NCBI GenBank assembly: GCA_938040735.1
Contig: CALHYE010000019.1
Coordinates: 1-63,428, forward strand
From: an uncultured Bellilinea sp.
GTDB lineage: Bacteria; Chloroflexota; Anaerolineae; Anaerolineales; Anaerolineaceae
Direction of reading: 5' to 3'
DNA: 63,428 bases
The notes under the pieces were generated by a model, which saw nothing but the letters and a program-made list of their open reading frames with translations, was not told the origin of the DNA and did not search any database. Each line of letters begins with the position of its first letter. The first letter of the stretch is position 1. Position numbers and translations under genes: made by a program. Below, piece by piece: positions 25,125 through 33,868 of the stretch.

Positions 25125-25874
25125 TTGACTCGTATATTGGTGCTTTCAGATATACACGGTAATCTTGATGCGTTAGAGGCGGTCTTACGGGATGCGGGAA
25201 AGGTGGATGCCGTCTGGTGTTTGGGGGATGTGGTTGGATACGGTCCGCAGCCGAAAGAATGCCTGCAGCGCGTGGCAAACTTACCCGGTTTGATTTGTAT
25301 TCAAGGAAATCATGACGCCGCCGTAACGGGAAAATTGGATCTGTACGCCTTTAATCGAGAGGCCATTCTGTCCATTCAATGGACACGCGCGCAATTAACG
25401 AGCGCTGACGTGGAATGGCTGGCAGGTTTGCCGGAAAAAGTAGAACTGGAAGACATCACTCTTACCCATGGCAGTCCCCGCAATCCCATCTGGGAATATT
25501 TACTGGATTTGAACACCGTTCAGATAAATTTCTCTTATTTCACCACCGATTTTTGTCTGGTTGGTCATACCCACATACCGGTCTTATACACTTACATTAA
25601 TCGGAATGGCAATGGCAAAGACGAGGGGTATGTGGATTGGATGATCCCCCCTCCCCAACAGGCGATTAAAATGATTCCCCGCACAATTCTCAATCCGGGT
25701 TCGGTAGGTCAGCCGCGGGATCGCGATGTGCGGGCTTCCTATGCTATCTATGTGCCGGAAAGTCGGCAATGGGAACTGCGGCGGGTTGAATACGACATTC
25801 GCGATGTCCAGCAGAAGATTTTGGCGGCTGGATTGCCATCACGGCACGCCTCCCGTCTGGAAGAAGGCTGGTAG
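25125..25874 (+). CDS. Calcineurin-like metallophosphoesterase (YfcE/MJ0936 type)
   Basis: A 249-residue cytosolic phosphodiesterase. The metal-site motifs are complete: LSDIHGNLDAL, GDVVGYGPQP, GNHDAA, THGSP and GHTHIP. Start is TTG 25125 preceded by GGGGAGAG; its second and third residues read straight into the first beta strand, so little N-terminal sequence is missing. Substrate is unknown; related proteins act on cyclic or diester phosphates. A terminator follows the stop codon by 30 nt. Confidence 0.88.
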   Translation: MTRILVLSDIHGNLDALEAVLRDAGKVDAVWCLGDVVGYGPQPKECLQRVANLPGLICIQGNHDAAVTGKLDLYAFNREAILSIQWTRAQLTSADVEWLAGLPEKVELEDITLTHGSPRNPIWEYLLDLNTVQINFSYFTTDFCLVGHTHIPVLYTYINRNGNGKDEGYVDWMIPPPQQAIKMIPRTILNPGSVGQPRDRDVRASYAIYVPESRQWELRRVEYDIRDVQQKILAAGLPSRHASRLEEGW

Positions 25875-25904
25875 AGGAACAAATCGGTCGCCCTTTTCGT
25901 CATA

Positions 25905-25926
25905 GGGCTAACAAAAGCCCTTTTTA
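25905..25926 (+). terminator. Rho-independent terminator after the phosphoesterase gene
   Basis: Perfect stem AGGGCT / AGCCCT with loop AACAAA, then a T-run. The ribosome site of the next gene (AGGAGG) starts immediately after, so read-through transcription would be needed unless a separate promoter exists. Confidence 0.75.
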
Positions 25927-25941
25927 CCCAGGAGGAGTCCC

Positions 25942-26889
25942 ATGTTCAAGAAAAGTCTGGTCATCGTGATGTTATTGGTCCTGACGCTGACGGCCTGCGC
26001 CCCTGCGCGCAGTGAAAAACAGGTAATTCCTGAAAGCATGCCTCAGGAAATGTTTGCCGGAGCTCCCCAATCTACGTATGCCGATTCAGAAAGCGCCCGA
26101 ACCTTTCAACAGGAGACAGGCAACATGATGGGGGTTGAAAATCCTGTCGAACGGATGGTCATCCGCAATGCTAATTTAAGCATCGTGGTAAAGTCCCCGG
26201 CTGAGGCGATGGATCAAATTATCTCCATGGCGGAAGGAATGGGTGGGTTTGTGGTAACTTCCACTCTCTACCAGCGGCGACTGGCAAACGGCAACCTGGT
26301 TTTGGAAGGGAATGTGACGATTCGCGTACCCGCCCTGAAGTTGAATGAGGCGTTGGATCAAATTAAAGGACTGGTGGATAACCCGCAAACGGACATCCTT
26401 ACTGAAAATATCAGCGGACAGGATGTCACCGCCGAATATACCGATCTTAAGTCACGGCTGCGCAATCTGGAAGATGCCGCCGAGCAACTGCGCAAAATCA
26501 TGGAAACGGCAACAAAAACCGAAGATGTGCTGCAGGTTTTGAACGAATTGCGCAGCGTCACCGAACAGATTGAGGTGCTGAAAGGCCAGATCAAGTACTA
26601 TGAAGAATCGGCGGCCATGTCGGCTATCTCGGTCAACCTTCAGGCTCAGGAAACGGTTGCGCCGATTTCTGTGGGCGGTTGGAAACCGGAGGGCGTAGCC
26701 CGCGATGCCATTCAGGCCTTAATTGACGCCTATCAAACCATTGCCAGCGGGGTGATTTGGGCAGTTTTGTTCTGCCTGCCGATTGCCCTGCCGGTTGGAT
26801 TGGTGATTTTCTTCATCGTGCGCGGTTTCTTACGCTGGCGAAAACGCAGAAAATCAGCTATACCGGCGGTTGCTGAAAAAAGCGAATAA
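25942..26889 (+). CDS. DUF4349 lipoprotein
   Basis: A 315-residue membrane-anchored protein. Lipobox LTLTAC (Cys19) is followed by a low-complexity segment, then the DUF4349 core: RNANLSIVV, MGGFVVTSTLYQRR, NVTIRVPA, then a coiled-coil stretch (DLKSRLRNLEDAAEQLRKIMETA, about 165-215) and ISVNLQAQE. A C-terminal membrane helix (VIWAVLFCLPIALPVGLVIFFIV) ends in a basic tail RWRKRRK, so it spans the membrane once. Function of the family is unknown; some relatives look like envelope-stress or secretion accessories. SD AGGAGGAG precedes ATG 25942. It meets the alpha-galactosidase gene end to end. Confidence 0.85.
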   Translation: MFKKSLVIVMLLVLTLTACAPARSEKQVIPESMPQEMFAGAPQSTYADSESARTFQQETGNMMGVENPVERMVIRNANLSIVVKSPAEAMDQIISMAEGMGGFVVTSTLYQRRLANGNLVLEGNVTIRVPALKLNEALDQIKGLVDNPQTDILTENISGQDVTAEYTDLKSRLRNLEDAAEQLRKIMETATKTEDVLQVLNELRSVTEQIEVLKGQIKYYEESAAMSAISVNLQAQETVAPISVGGWKPEGVARDAIQALIDAYQTIASGVIWAVLFCLPIALPVGLVIFFIVRGFLRWRKRRKSAIPAVAEKSE

Positions 26890-29241
26890 TCATCCCAATA
26901 CAAGGCTGATCTTGCAAGGGATGCCTTCGGACTGGACAAAAAACCGAAAGCGTCCCTTGCTTATTTCCTGCCAGCGAAGCGCCCCTCCGCTAACCGACCT
27001 GGGCGTTTGGTTGAGCAGCAAGTCAAACCAGCCTTCAAAAGAACGCCCTAAATCAAGTTCTAACTCAATCCCGCCTTCCGAAATTTGCCATTGCTTGACT
27101 TCCAGCCCTTGACTGATGTGTAAGTTACTGCCAGCGTATGCAGCAGCCTCGGTGAGGGGGTAGGCAGCCAGCAAAGCGACACCGTGTGCCGGAATGGGCG
27201 GCAGGTTTACCGGATTGCCGGGTTGACAGGTAAAGGATTGATCGTCCCAGAAGGAATGGAGGAGATAGCCTTGTTCGGGGAGTTGGAAGTCTTGCAGTTC
27301 AAAGCGCCATTGTTTGGGGGTATCTTCCCAATTGAAATGCGCCAGCACGTGCCATTGGCCAATTGCCCCTTCTAAATCTAATCGCAACCGAGTGGGCATC
27401 TCGCTGGTTAGTAAATCCAAAACCTGGGCGGTTTGACCAATGACCGGCAGCAGGATGCGGGCAAGCCGGATTCGGTCTTGCGGCAGTGCGGGCAGGTCAT
27501 CGGAAAGCAGCAGCGATCCGCCGGTGAGCGCAATGGCCGTTGCTAAACTTTCGACTTCTGAAAGGGTTAGACGGGTGTTGGGGCGCACCAGCAGACAATC
27601 CGGGTCGTTGATCCACCAGCGGCGGTGCAGCGGCGCGCGGGTGAGGATGTTGTTGATGGAATTGCGGGCAGAGGGCATGTGTGGTTCATGTTTGAAGGGG
27701 AAACGGATGTCATTGAATGCCGGAAGCCAGTCACCGCTGACATCGGCTCCAATGCGCATTGCCTCAACCAATCCCAGCACACTGCCGAGGGGAGCGCCGC
27801 ACCCCAACAAGAAGGTATCCTCGCCGGCAGCCTGACGCAGGGCTTGCATGCCCCGGCGTAATACCTGCGCCCGCGTAAGGGTAGGATTACGGTATACACC
27901 CGGCAAGGCAGCCGCATACAAAAAATCCAGTTTGAGATACGGAAAACTCCACTCATGCGCTGCCGTTCGGACAACCTCACAGGCATAGTCCAATGCCTCA
28001 GGCACGGTCAGGTCAAGAGCATGAGCAAAAGTGTTCCACACAAAACCGGCATTGACCGGCCGCCCGCGCCGGTCGCGCAGCAGCCATTCGGGGTGTTCTT
28101 TTTCAAGCCGCGATTTTGGGTGAAGGATGAAAGGCGCCAGCCAAAGACCGGGGGTGAAGCCCGCTTGAGCAATTTCCCGGGCTAATTCGGCAACTCCTTG
28201 GGGAAAGGTGTCCTTAAAGGTGAACCAATCACCCACCTGGGATTCAAAACCATCGTCAATTTGAACCAGTTGTAATGGCAGAGAGGGCTTTAATTGAATG
28301 AGAGTGTTCAGATTATCCCTGACATTCTGAGCGGTAACATTGGTATAAAAATGATACCAGGAACACCATCCAGAAGGAGAATCATTTGGAAGACGGACTT
28401 GATGTTCCTGCGCAACGGCTTGAAGATAAGGTTGTAAAAGGCTTTTTTCGTCCGGATCAGCGATCAGCAGGACAGCCCAATCAGTGCGCATGCCTGTTCC
28501 GCTTTCCAGCAGGGTATGATCGCCATTTGCCCATAAACGTAAGGCGGGTTTATCGAAGAGGATGGCTTCAAGGCTGCCGAAATGCTCACGTTGGGAGAGA
28601 AAACCGGCGAGAATGGATGTGCGTTGAGCGGTATCGGTGAGGATGCCGAAAAAATCGGATGTGAAATAGCCGGTTTGTTTGAGGTCAGGAGTGCCGGCGT
28701 TGATGACCATTGGCTTTTGAAAAGCCCCGAGTCGAGATCGGCGTAACGAGGAGGTGGCAGGGTAAGCGGCAGTGTATGACCATGACTGCCAGCCATTGCT
28801 GTAAAACCAGACATCTTCGGGGTGAAAAGGTCGGCCAAAATCAATACGGCTCTGGGGCTGTATTCCCCCTACTCGCATCATCTCGATGCGTTCAATCCAC
28901 ACCGCTTGTTCACCTTGATTGAAGAGGTTAACCCGCCAGAATAAAAAAGGCAAATGATCGGCGAATGCGAACTCAATGCGGGTTTGCAGACCGCCAGGAT
29001 GCGTTTCGCTATCTATGGAGCAGCAACGCAGGCTGCCTAGAGCGCTTTCAATTTCGCTTTCGGTGATTGAATGCGGCAGCCAGCCTTTCTCGAATAGATG
29101 GTGTTTGCGGTTGTTGAGGGTGCAGGCAATCTCCAGTCGAATCTGTTCCAAACGGGCAGGGCGCTGATTGGAAATAACCGAAAACCACCCATGGTCGGGG
29201 TCAAGAATTAAATCAAAGTGAGCGTGGTGAAAGGTTGGCAC
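26890..29241 (-). CDS. Alpha-galactosidase, glycoside hydrolase family 36-like
   Basis: A 783-residue enzyme without signal peptide, so probably cytoplasmic. N-terminal beta-sandwich (1-310), catalytic barrel (about 310-640) and a C-terminal beta domain. Clan GH-D landmarks are present: IDDGFE, GLWLAPF, the nucleophile Asp439 in YLKLDFLYA, and the acid/base Asp500 in RIGADVSGDW. It should release terminal alpha-galactose or a related alpha-sugar. GTG 29241 start with GCAGGA upstream. It is followed only by a convergent gene; no transporter is adjacent. A related specificity (for example alpha-N-acetylgalactosamine) is not excluded. Confidence 0.88.
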   Translation of the reverse strand: MPTFHHAHFDLILDPDHGWFSVISNQRPARLEQIRLEIACTLNNRKHHLFEKGWLPHSITESEIESALGSLRCCSIDSETHPGGLQTRIEFAFADHLPFLFWRVNLFNQGEQAVWIERIEMMRVGGIQPQSRIDFGRPFHPEDVWFYSNGWQSWSYTAAYPATSSLRRSRLGAFQKPMVINAGTPDLKQTGYFTSDFFGILTDTAQRTSILAGFLSQREHFGSLEAILFDKPALRLWANGDHTLLESGTGMRTDWAVLLIADPDEKSLLQPYLQAVAQEHQVRLPNDSPSGWCSWYHFYTNVTAQNVRDNLNTLIQLKPSLPLQLVQIDDGFESQVGDWFTFKDTFPQGVAELAREIAQAGFTPGLWLAPFILHPKSRLEKEHPEWLLRDRRGRPVNAGFVWNTFAHALDLTVPEALDYACEVVRTAAHEWSFPYLKLDFLYAAALPGVYRNPTLTRAQVLRRGMQALRQAAGEDTFLLGCGAPLGSVLGLVEAMRIGADVSGDWLPAFNDIRFPFKHEPHMPSARNSINNILTRAPLHRRWWINDPDCLLVRPNTRLTLSEVESLATAIALTGGSLLLSDDLPALPQDRIRLARILLPVIGQTAQVLDLLTSEMPTRLRLDLEGAIGQWHVLAHFNWEDTPKQWRFELQDFQLPEQGYLLHSFWDDQSFTCQPGNPVNLPPIPAHGVALLAAYPLTEAAAYAGSNLHISQGLEVKQWQISEGGIELELDLGRSFEGWFDLLLNQTPRSVSGGALRWQEISKGRFRFFVQSEGIPCKISLVLG

Positions 29242-29290
29242 TTAAATCCTGCCCTCTTTTTGAAAGATTCCAGGCGATACGGCTTTGTGG

Positions 29291-29845
29291 TTAAAGGCGT
29301 GGTAAAAGAATCCCTTGCTGCCGCTGGTACTTTCCCTTTTTATCGGCGTAGGATATTTCACAAGGCTCGTCCCCTTCGAAAAATATCACCTGAGCGATGC
29401 CTTCGTTGGAGTAAATCTTGGCAGGGAGGGGGGTGGTGTTTGAAATTTCGAGGGTGACATAACCCTCCCACTCCGGTTCAAAAGGGGTTACATTGACGAT
29501 AATTCCACAGCGGGCATAGGTGCTTTTGCCCACACAAATGGTCAACACATTGCGGGGAATGCGGAAATACTCCACCGTGCGCGCTAACGCAAAGGAGTTC
29601 GGCGGAATAATACACACCTCCCCCTTGAAGTCCACCATTGATTTCGTATCAAAGGATTTTGGGTCAACTACGGCGGAGAAGACATTGGTAAAAATTTTAT
29701 ACTCGTCGGCAACGCGGATGTCGTATCCGTAGGAAGACAAACCATACGAGATGACCCCGTCCCGCTTTTGATGATCCACGAATGGTTCAATCATACCGTG
29801 TTCTAACGCCATCTTGCGAATCCAATGGTCGGATTTCAATCCCAT
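29291..29845 (-). CDS. dcd: dCTP deaminase
   Basis: A 184-residue trimer-forming enzyme that deaminates dCTP to dUTP for thymidylate synthesis. Diagnostic residues: [36 protein letters not shown], and [15 protein letters not shown] with the catalytic Glu. The C-terminal [10 protein letters not shown] matches the flexible tail that closes over the nucleotide. Length is normal and ATG 29845 fits the family start. It lies between ftcD and the alpha-galactosidase gene on the same strand. Confidence 0.95.
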   Translation of the reverse strand: MGLKSDHWIRKMALEHGMIEPFVDHQKRDGVISYGLSSYGYDIRVADEYKIFTNVFSAVVDPKSFDTKSMVDFKGEVCIIPPNSFALARTVEYFRIPRNVLTICVGKSTYARCGIIVNVTPFEPEWEGYVTLEISNTTPLPAKIYSNEGIAQVIFFEGDEPCEISYADKKGKYQRQQGILLPRL

Positions 29846-29872
29846 GCTGGTAACTCCCTGATTGGTTTGGAT

Positions 29873-31414
29873 TTATTTCAATCCGCCGCGTTCCTCCAAA
29901 ATCTGCTTTACGGAGGAGTCGAGCTGGTCGGATTGGGATTCGATTTCTTTCAATTGATTGATTAACAATTGAGCTTCGCTAACGCCTTGCAGGTTGATGA
30001 GGTTGATGCGTACATTGTAGGCTGCACAGGTTAGCGCCGCTCGCGCCAGGGTGGCGGCAGAAGCGGCATCACTGATGGCGTTGAGATTGCCGGTTTCGGT
30101 CACCTCGGCTGCCAGTTTTTGGACTTCGAGGCAGTTGCGGGCGGTAATCAGCGGTACCCGCGAGGCATTCAGTGTAGCCTGTTCAATGGCTTTCTGGCGT
30201 TGTTGTTCCTGTTCGGGGGTGTCTTTAGGAAACTTATAGGCTTGCATGACCGATTCAAACGCCTGCGAGTCCTCTTCTACATTCCGCAGCAAGGCCGATC
30301 GCAAATTTTCGGCCTGTTCCAGAATTGACCACATCCGTTCCTTGACAGTTTCGTATTTCTTCTTGCCCAAAGTCAGACGGGCGACCATTGCCACCAGCGC
30401 CGCGGCAACTGCGCCGGTGTGGGCTGCGGCTGAACCGCCGCCGGGCGTGGGAGTGGCGGCAGCCAGCGCGTCCAAAAAAGAAGTTTCCAGAGGGGCGGGA
30501 CTGGGCGGCTGTCCGCGTAATAACTCCATCAGCCGCTGTTCAAGAATCTGATTGGGGGAAAATTGATCCAATTGCAAGTACCACACAGCGGCATCGTTGA
30601 GGGCTTCTTGTGGAATTAAGCCAACCAGCTCGGAATGATGAACGCCGGCGCCGTATCTTGCGGCTTCGATGCGGATCATCTCCATCACGCGGGCAATCGG
30701 CGTTCCGCGGTAATTGGTCAGGTTCATTGAAACCTGAGCGCGTCCTTCAACCAGAACCCCCATGGCCTTCACATAACGTAAACCCCCGGAAGAATGACGC
30801 ACGGTTTTGGCAATTTTCTGGGCAATCGCCGTGTCGTTGGTGTTCAGGTAAACATTGAAGGCAATTAACGGCTGACGCGCGCCTATCACGGTTGCGCCCG
30901 CAGTCCCCAGTACGCTGGGGCCAAAATCCGGCTGGCGTTCAGGGTTATTGCTAATTTCGGCTTTCAACCCTTCGTATTGACCGCGGCGGATATTTTCTAG
31001 ATTTTGACGTTCGGGTCGGGTGGCTGCTTCTTCGTAAAGATATACCGGAATACCCAGTTCATCGCCGACTCGTTTTCCCAATCGCCGCGCCATTTCTACA
31101 CATTCCTGCATGGTGATGTCGGTGATGGGTACGAATGGCACAACATCGGTGGCGCCGATGCGGGGATGGGCGCCTTCGTGCTCTTCCATGTTAATCCGCT
31201 GAGCGGCGCGGGTTATCGCCTGAAAAGCGGCTTCTTCCACGGCGGCAGGCGGGCCAATGAATGTAATCACGCTGCGGTTGTGGTCCAAATCAGAATGGCG
31301 GTCTAAAATGTGGATTTCCGGGACGGATTGAATTGCCTGAATGATTTCCTCGACAATCTCCGGGCGGCGGGCTTCGGAAAAGTTGGGAATACATTCGACC
31401 AGCGGGGTTGGCAT
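29873..31414 (-). CDS. ftcD: Bifunctional glutamate formiminotransferase / formimino-THF cyclodeaminase
   Basis: A 513-residue fusion. Residues 1-300 are the formiminotransferase (LVECIPNFSEARR, LDRHSDLDHNRSV, HEGAHPRIGATDVVPF); residues about 310-513 are the helical cyclodeaminase (ATPTPGGGSAAAHTGA, SDAASAATLARAAL). It moves the formimino group of formiminoglutamate to THF and deaminates it to methenyl-THF, the final step of histidine breakdown. Many bacteria carry the two domains as separate genes; here they are fused as in animals. No hut genes are nearby. Upstream gap is shared with the divergent SRAP gene. Confidence 0.93.
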   Translation of the reverse strand: MPTPLVECIPNFSEARRPEIVEEIIQAIQSVPEIHILDRHSDLDHNRSVITFIGPPAAVEEAAFQAITRAAQRINMEEHEGAHPRIGATDVVPFVPITDITMQECVEMARRLGKRVGDELGIPVYLYEEAATRPERQNLENIRRGQYEGLKAEISNNPERQPDFGPSVLGTAGATVIGARQPLIAFNVYLNTNDTAIAQKIAKTVRHSSGGLRYVKAMGVLVEGRAQVSMNLTNYRGTPIARVMEMIRIEAARYGAGVHHSELVGLIPQEALNDAAVWYLQLDQFSPNQILEQRLMELLRGQPPSPAPLETSFLDALAAATPTPGGGSAAAHTGAVAAALVAMVARLTLGKKKYETVKERMWSILEQAENLRSALLRNVEEDSQAFESVMQAYKFPKDTPEQEQQRQKAIEQATLNASRVPLITARNCLEVQKLAAEVTETGNLNAISDAASAATLARAALTCAAYNVRINLINLQGVSEAQLLINQLKEIESQSDQLDSSVKQILEERGGLK

Positions 31415-31487
31415 ATTGACCTCGTAAGGTTGGGATGGGTCAATTATAATCGTTTATGACGGTATGAACGCCGGAAAGGAGTGAAAA

Positions 31488-32159
31488 ATGTGCGGTCGGT
31501 TTTCGCTGGCGCTTGATCCGGAAGAATTACGCGAAGCGTTTGGGTTGATTGAGACCCCCTTGGGATGGCAGCCGCGGTATAACATTGCGCCAACCCAGCC
31601 GGTGGCTGTTATTACCGATATTCATCAGCCGAGAGTGGAGTACATGCGGTGGGGGCTGGTGCCGTCCTGGGCAAAGGATATTTCGATCGGGCAGAAAATG
31701 ATCAATGCGCGTGCAGAGACCATTCGAGAGAAGCCCTCTTTTCGATCGGCTTTCAGCCGGCGGCGATGTTTGATACCGGCGGATGGCTTTTTTGAATGGA
31801 AAAAGTCCGAGCGGCCTGCTAAATCGGCAGCAGAACCTCATTACTTCCGATTGAGAGGCGGTCTGCCGTTTGCATTTGCCGGCTTGTGGGAGGTTTGGCG
31901 CTCGCCGGAAGGCGATGAATTGAAGACCTGTACGATCTTAACCACCGATGCGAACGAACTGGTCGGCGCAGTTCATCATCGTATGCCGGTTCTGTTTGAA
32001 GTGAGCGAAGCGTGGCAATGGCTGCAATCCTTGCCAGCCGATGAACTGCTGGCTTTATTGAAACCATTCCCGGCTGAGAAGATGGAATCCTATCCAATCA
32101 GCCGTTTGGTGAATGATCCAAAACGGGATGAGCCGGCGTGCGTCCAGCCGCTGAGATGA
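31488..32159 (+). CDS. SRAP-domain protein (YedK/HMCES type)
   Basis: A 223-residue protein that crosslinks to abasic sites in single-stranded DNA to protect them. The catalytic Cys is residue 2 (MCGRFSL), exposed once Met is removed; the partner residues are seen in GFFEWKK (Glu) and VHHRMPVLF (His); NIAPTQ and RWGLVPSWA are family blocks. AAAGGAG lies 8 nt before ATG 31488, and a TATAAT at 31445-31450 is a likely -10. Position next to tRNA-Glu and before the pth-mfd-uvrB group is close to other DNA-repair genes. Confidence 0.94.
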   Translation: MCGRFSLALDPEELREAFGLIETPLGWQPRYNIAPTQPVAVITDIHQPRVEYMRWGLVPSWAKDISIGQKMINARAETIREKPSFRSAFSRRRCLIPADGFFEWKKSERPAKSAAEPHYFRLRGGLPFAFAGLWEVWRSPEGDELKTCTILTTDANELVGAVHHRMPVLFEVSEAWQWLQSLPADELLALLKPFPAEKMESYPISRLVNDPKRDEPACVQPLR

Positions 32160-32198
32160 TATTCTGTCTCCAAACCTCACCAAAATTTGCGTTTTTCC

Positions 32199-32227
32199 TT
32201 GACCGGACAGGGGGGTGGTGGTAAAAT
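32199..32227 (+). promoter_or_regulatory. Promoter of tRNA-Glu
   Basis: TTGACC (32199-32204), 17-bp spacer, TAAAAT (32222-32227). The predicted start is about 6 nt before the mature tRNA 5' end. Confidence 0.7.
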
Positions 32228-32239
32228 CAGCCCGTTCAT

Positions 32240-32315
32240 GCCCCCATCGTCTAGGGGACCAGGACGCAGCCCTTTCAAGGCTAAAACGGGGGTTCGAATC
32301 CCCCTGGGGGCACCA
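32240..32315 (+). tRNA. tRNA-Glu (TTC)
   Basis: A complete cloverleaf of 76 nt including encoded CCA: acceptor GCCCCCA/TGGGGGC, anticodon stem CAGCC/GGCTA region with loop CTTTCAA (anticodon TTC), T-arm GGGGG-TTCGAAT-CCCCC. A terminator follows after 5 nt. A damaged second copy begins 93 bp after the matching position in this gene. Confidence 0.96.
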
Positions 32316-32320
32316 GAGCA

Positions 32321-32347
32321 GACTCGCCGGAAGGCGGGTCTTTTTTT
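32321..32347 (+). terminator. Terminator of tRNA-Glu
   Basis: GACTCGCC-GGAA-GGCGGGTC with one T-G wobble, followed by seven Ts. The same hairpin is repeated behind the damaged copy downstream, there with a perfect stem. Confidence 0.85.
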
Positions 32348-32358
32348 ATCAGGGTTGA

Positions 32359-32445
32359 GCAGCCCTTTCATGCCATCGAGGCAGGGTCAGGCTAAAACGG
32401 GGGTTCGACGTTGCCCTCGCAGAAGGGATCCCCCTGGGGGCACCA
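32359..32445 (+). pseudogene. Damaged tRNA-Glu copy with two insertions
   Basis: This stretch repeats the tRNA-Glu sequence from the anticodon stem (GCAGCCCTTTCA, 32359-32370) to CCA (ending 32445), but two blocks break it. An 18-nt block (32371-32388) splits the anticodon loop and contains hairpin TGCC-ATCGA-GGCA; a 19-nt block (about 32409-32427) splits the T-loop and contains CCCT...AGGG. The 5' half (acceptor and D-arm) is missing. It cannot form a tRNA. Its 3' flank, including the terminator, is also duplicated, so the duplication unit was tRNA 3' half plus terminator. Together with the promoter, tRNA and two terminators it fills the 400-nt gap 32160-32565. Confidence 0.75.
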
Positions 32446-32450
32446 GAGCA

Positions 32451-32475
32451 GACCCGCCGGAAGGCGGGTCTTTTA
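32451..32475 (+). terminator. Second copy of the tRNA-Glu terminator
   Basis: GACCCGCC-GGAA-GGCGGGTC, a perfect 8-bp stem, then TTTTATTATTATT. Duplicate of the hairpin at 32321-32340. Confidence 0.8.
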
Positions 32476-32565
32476 TTATTATTCGTTCACTCTCAGGCGG
32501 TTGCGGCTGCTATTGAGAAAACTGATAGGGATGGTTAGACTTACTTCCGTCATTTTATAAAGTTC

Positions 32566-33198
32566 ATGATAAACTTAAAGGCTATGTGGCGTTGGATTGT
32601 CGGGCTGGTGACTTTGTTTTTTATCCTGCCTGCTGGGATTGCGGCACAGGCGGATGAGGAAATCTTAATCGTTTCTCCTGCCGACCAGCAAGTCTTGCAA
32701 GGGGTGATTGAAGTTCAAGCGCGTTTACCTTTGGACAATGTGCAATCCTATGAGCTGCTGTTTGGATACAGCGGCGATGTGGAAGAACGAAACCTGTTCT
32801 TGCTGACCCAAGGAAACACCCTTTCGGATTCGCAACCACTTTACCGTTGGGATACAACCCTGATCCCGGATGGGGACTATCGGCTGGTGTTGTGGGTGTA
32901 TTTTAGAAGTGGGGAGAAACGCGAAGCGGTGGTTGAAACGGTTAAGGTGCGCAATTATTCTGCCGTGGAATTGCCTGCCGCAAGCGATCCGCTCCTTTCA
33001 CCGATGCCGGTTACCCAAACACCGACGATTACGCCGACATCGTTGCCGGTTACACCGACCCCGCCAAAGCCCAACCCGGGCAGTATTCAACCCGTCCAAT
33101 GGACGGCCAGTGTGGTGCGAGGCGTTGGGGTTACCATCCTTTTCTTTGTGATGTTGGGTGTTTTTGTTACGCTGCGCAGGCCGAAAAAACGACGATAA
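32566..33198 (+). CDS. Secreted membrane-anchored protein with Ig-like domain
   Basis: A 210-residue protein: signal peptide (WIVGLVTLFFILPAGIAAQA), a domain of about 100 residues resembling a bacterial Ig-like fold (ILIVSPADQQVLQGVIEVQA, then YRWDTTLIPDGDYRLVLWVY), a Thr/Pro linker (TQTPTITPTSLPVTPTPP) and a C-terminal membrane helix followed by RRPKKRR. It is therefore displayed outside and anchored at its C-terminus. Start is ATG 32566 or ATG 32584; neither has a well-spaced ribosome site. Function unknown. It ends 19 nt before the pth start. Confidence 0.7.
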   Translation: MINLKAMWRWIVGLVTLFFILPAGIAAQADEEILIVSPADQQVLQGVIEVQARLPLDNVQSYELLFGYSGDVEERNLFLLTQGNTLSDSQPLYRWDTTLIPDGDYRLVLWVYFRSGEKREAVVETVKVRNYSAVELPAASDPLLSPMPVTQTPTITPTSLPVTPTPPKPNPGSIQPVQWTASVVRGVGVTILFFVMLGVFVTLRRPKKRR

Positions 33199-33217
33199 AA
33201 GTACAAAGGAGGGAAGA

Positions 33218-33868
33218 GTGAATCCTCTCGGTTCGCGGTTTCGCCGCGTATTTACACGAAAGAGCGCCTCGGAGATGGACTTGACCGTCCCGCCTTTTCT
33301 ACTGGTTGGCTTGGGCAACCCGGGACGGGAGTACCGGGAAACCCGGCATAATGTCGGTTTTATGGTGATAGACCGGCTGGCACAGGAAAACGGAATCACT
33401 TTGAGCCGGGTGCAGCAAAAAGCGATTATCGGTTTTGGTCATTTGGGAGAACACAAGGTGCTGCTGGCCAAACCTCAAACCTATATGAACCTTTCGGGTG
33501 AGGCGGTGGCCGGGTTAGTGCGTTTTTATAAAATCCCCCCTGATCAATTAATAGTGGTGCATGATGATCTGGATTTACCATATGGCAGCCTGCGGATTCG
33601 CCCGGATGGCGGTTCGGCAGGACAGAAGGGGATGCAGTCCATTATTAACCGGCTGGGTACGCAGCAATTTCCGCGTCTTCGGTTTGGAATTGGACGCCCG
33701 CCGGGCAGCAAGCAAGGCGCAAATTATGTATTGCATGGTTTTTCACCGGAAGAGAAGAAAGAACTGGATTACTTACTCTCTCGGGCAGCAGAGGCATTGA
33801 AAACCTTTGTCATCGAAGGTCTGGAAGCCGCCATGAATCGCTTTAATGGTAATCAATTGGAAAAATGA
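33218..33868 (+). CDS. pth: Peptidyl-tRNA hydrolase
   Basis: A 216-residue enzyme that cleaves peptidyl-tRNA released during stalled translation. Active-site residues: Asn in LVGLGNPG, His in ETRHNVGF, Asn in MNLSGEAV, Asp in VHDDLDLP and Asn in INRLGT. I place the start at GTG 33218 because AAAGGAGGGAAGA precedes it directly; this adds about 19 residues before the usual family start (ATG 33275, MDLTVPP). The extension is basic (RFRRVFTRK). The stop overlaps the mfd start (ATGA). Confidence 0.93.
   Translation: MNPLGSRFRRVFTRKSASEMDLTVPPFLLVGLGNPGREYRETRHNVGFMVIDRLAQENGITLSRVQQKAIIGFGHLGEHKVLLAKPQTYMNLSGEAVAGLVRFYKIPPDQLIVVHDDLDLPYGSLRIRPDGGSAGQKGMQSIINRLGTQQFPRLRFGIGRPPGSKQGANYVLHGFSPEEKKELDYLLSRAAEALKTFVIEGLEAAMNRFNGNQLEK

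Noticed and set aside
32177-32371. Minus-strand 64-residue open frame with GIRTPVLALKG
   Set aside because: Antisense of tRNA-Glu and its flank; no ribosome site or protein-like composition.
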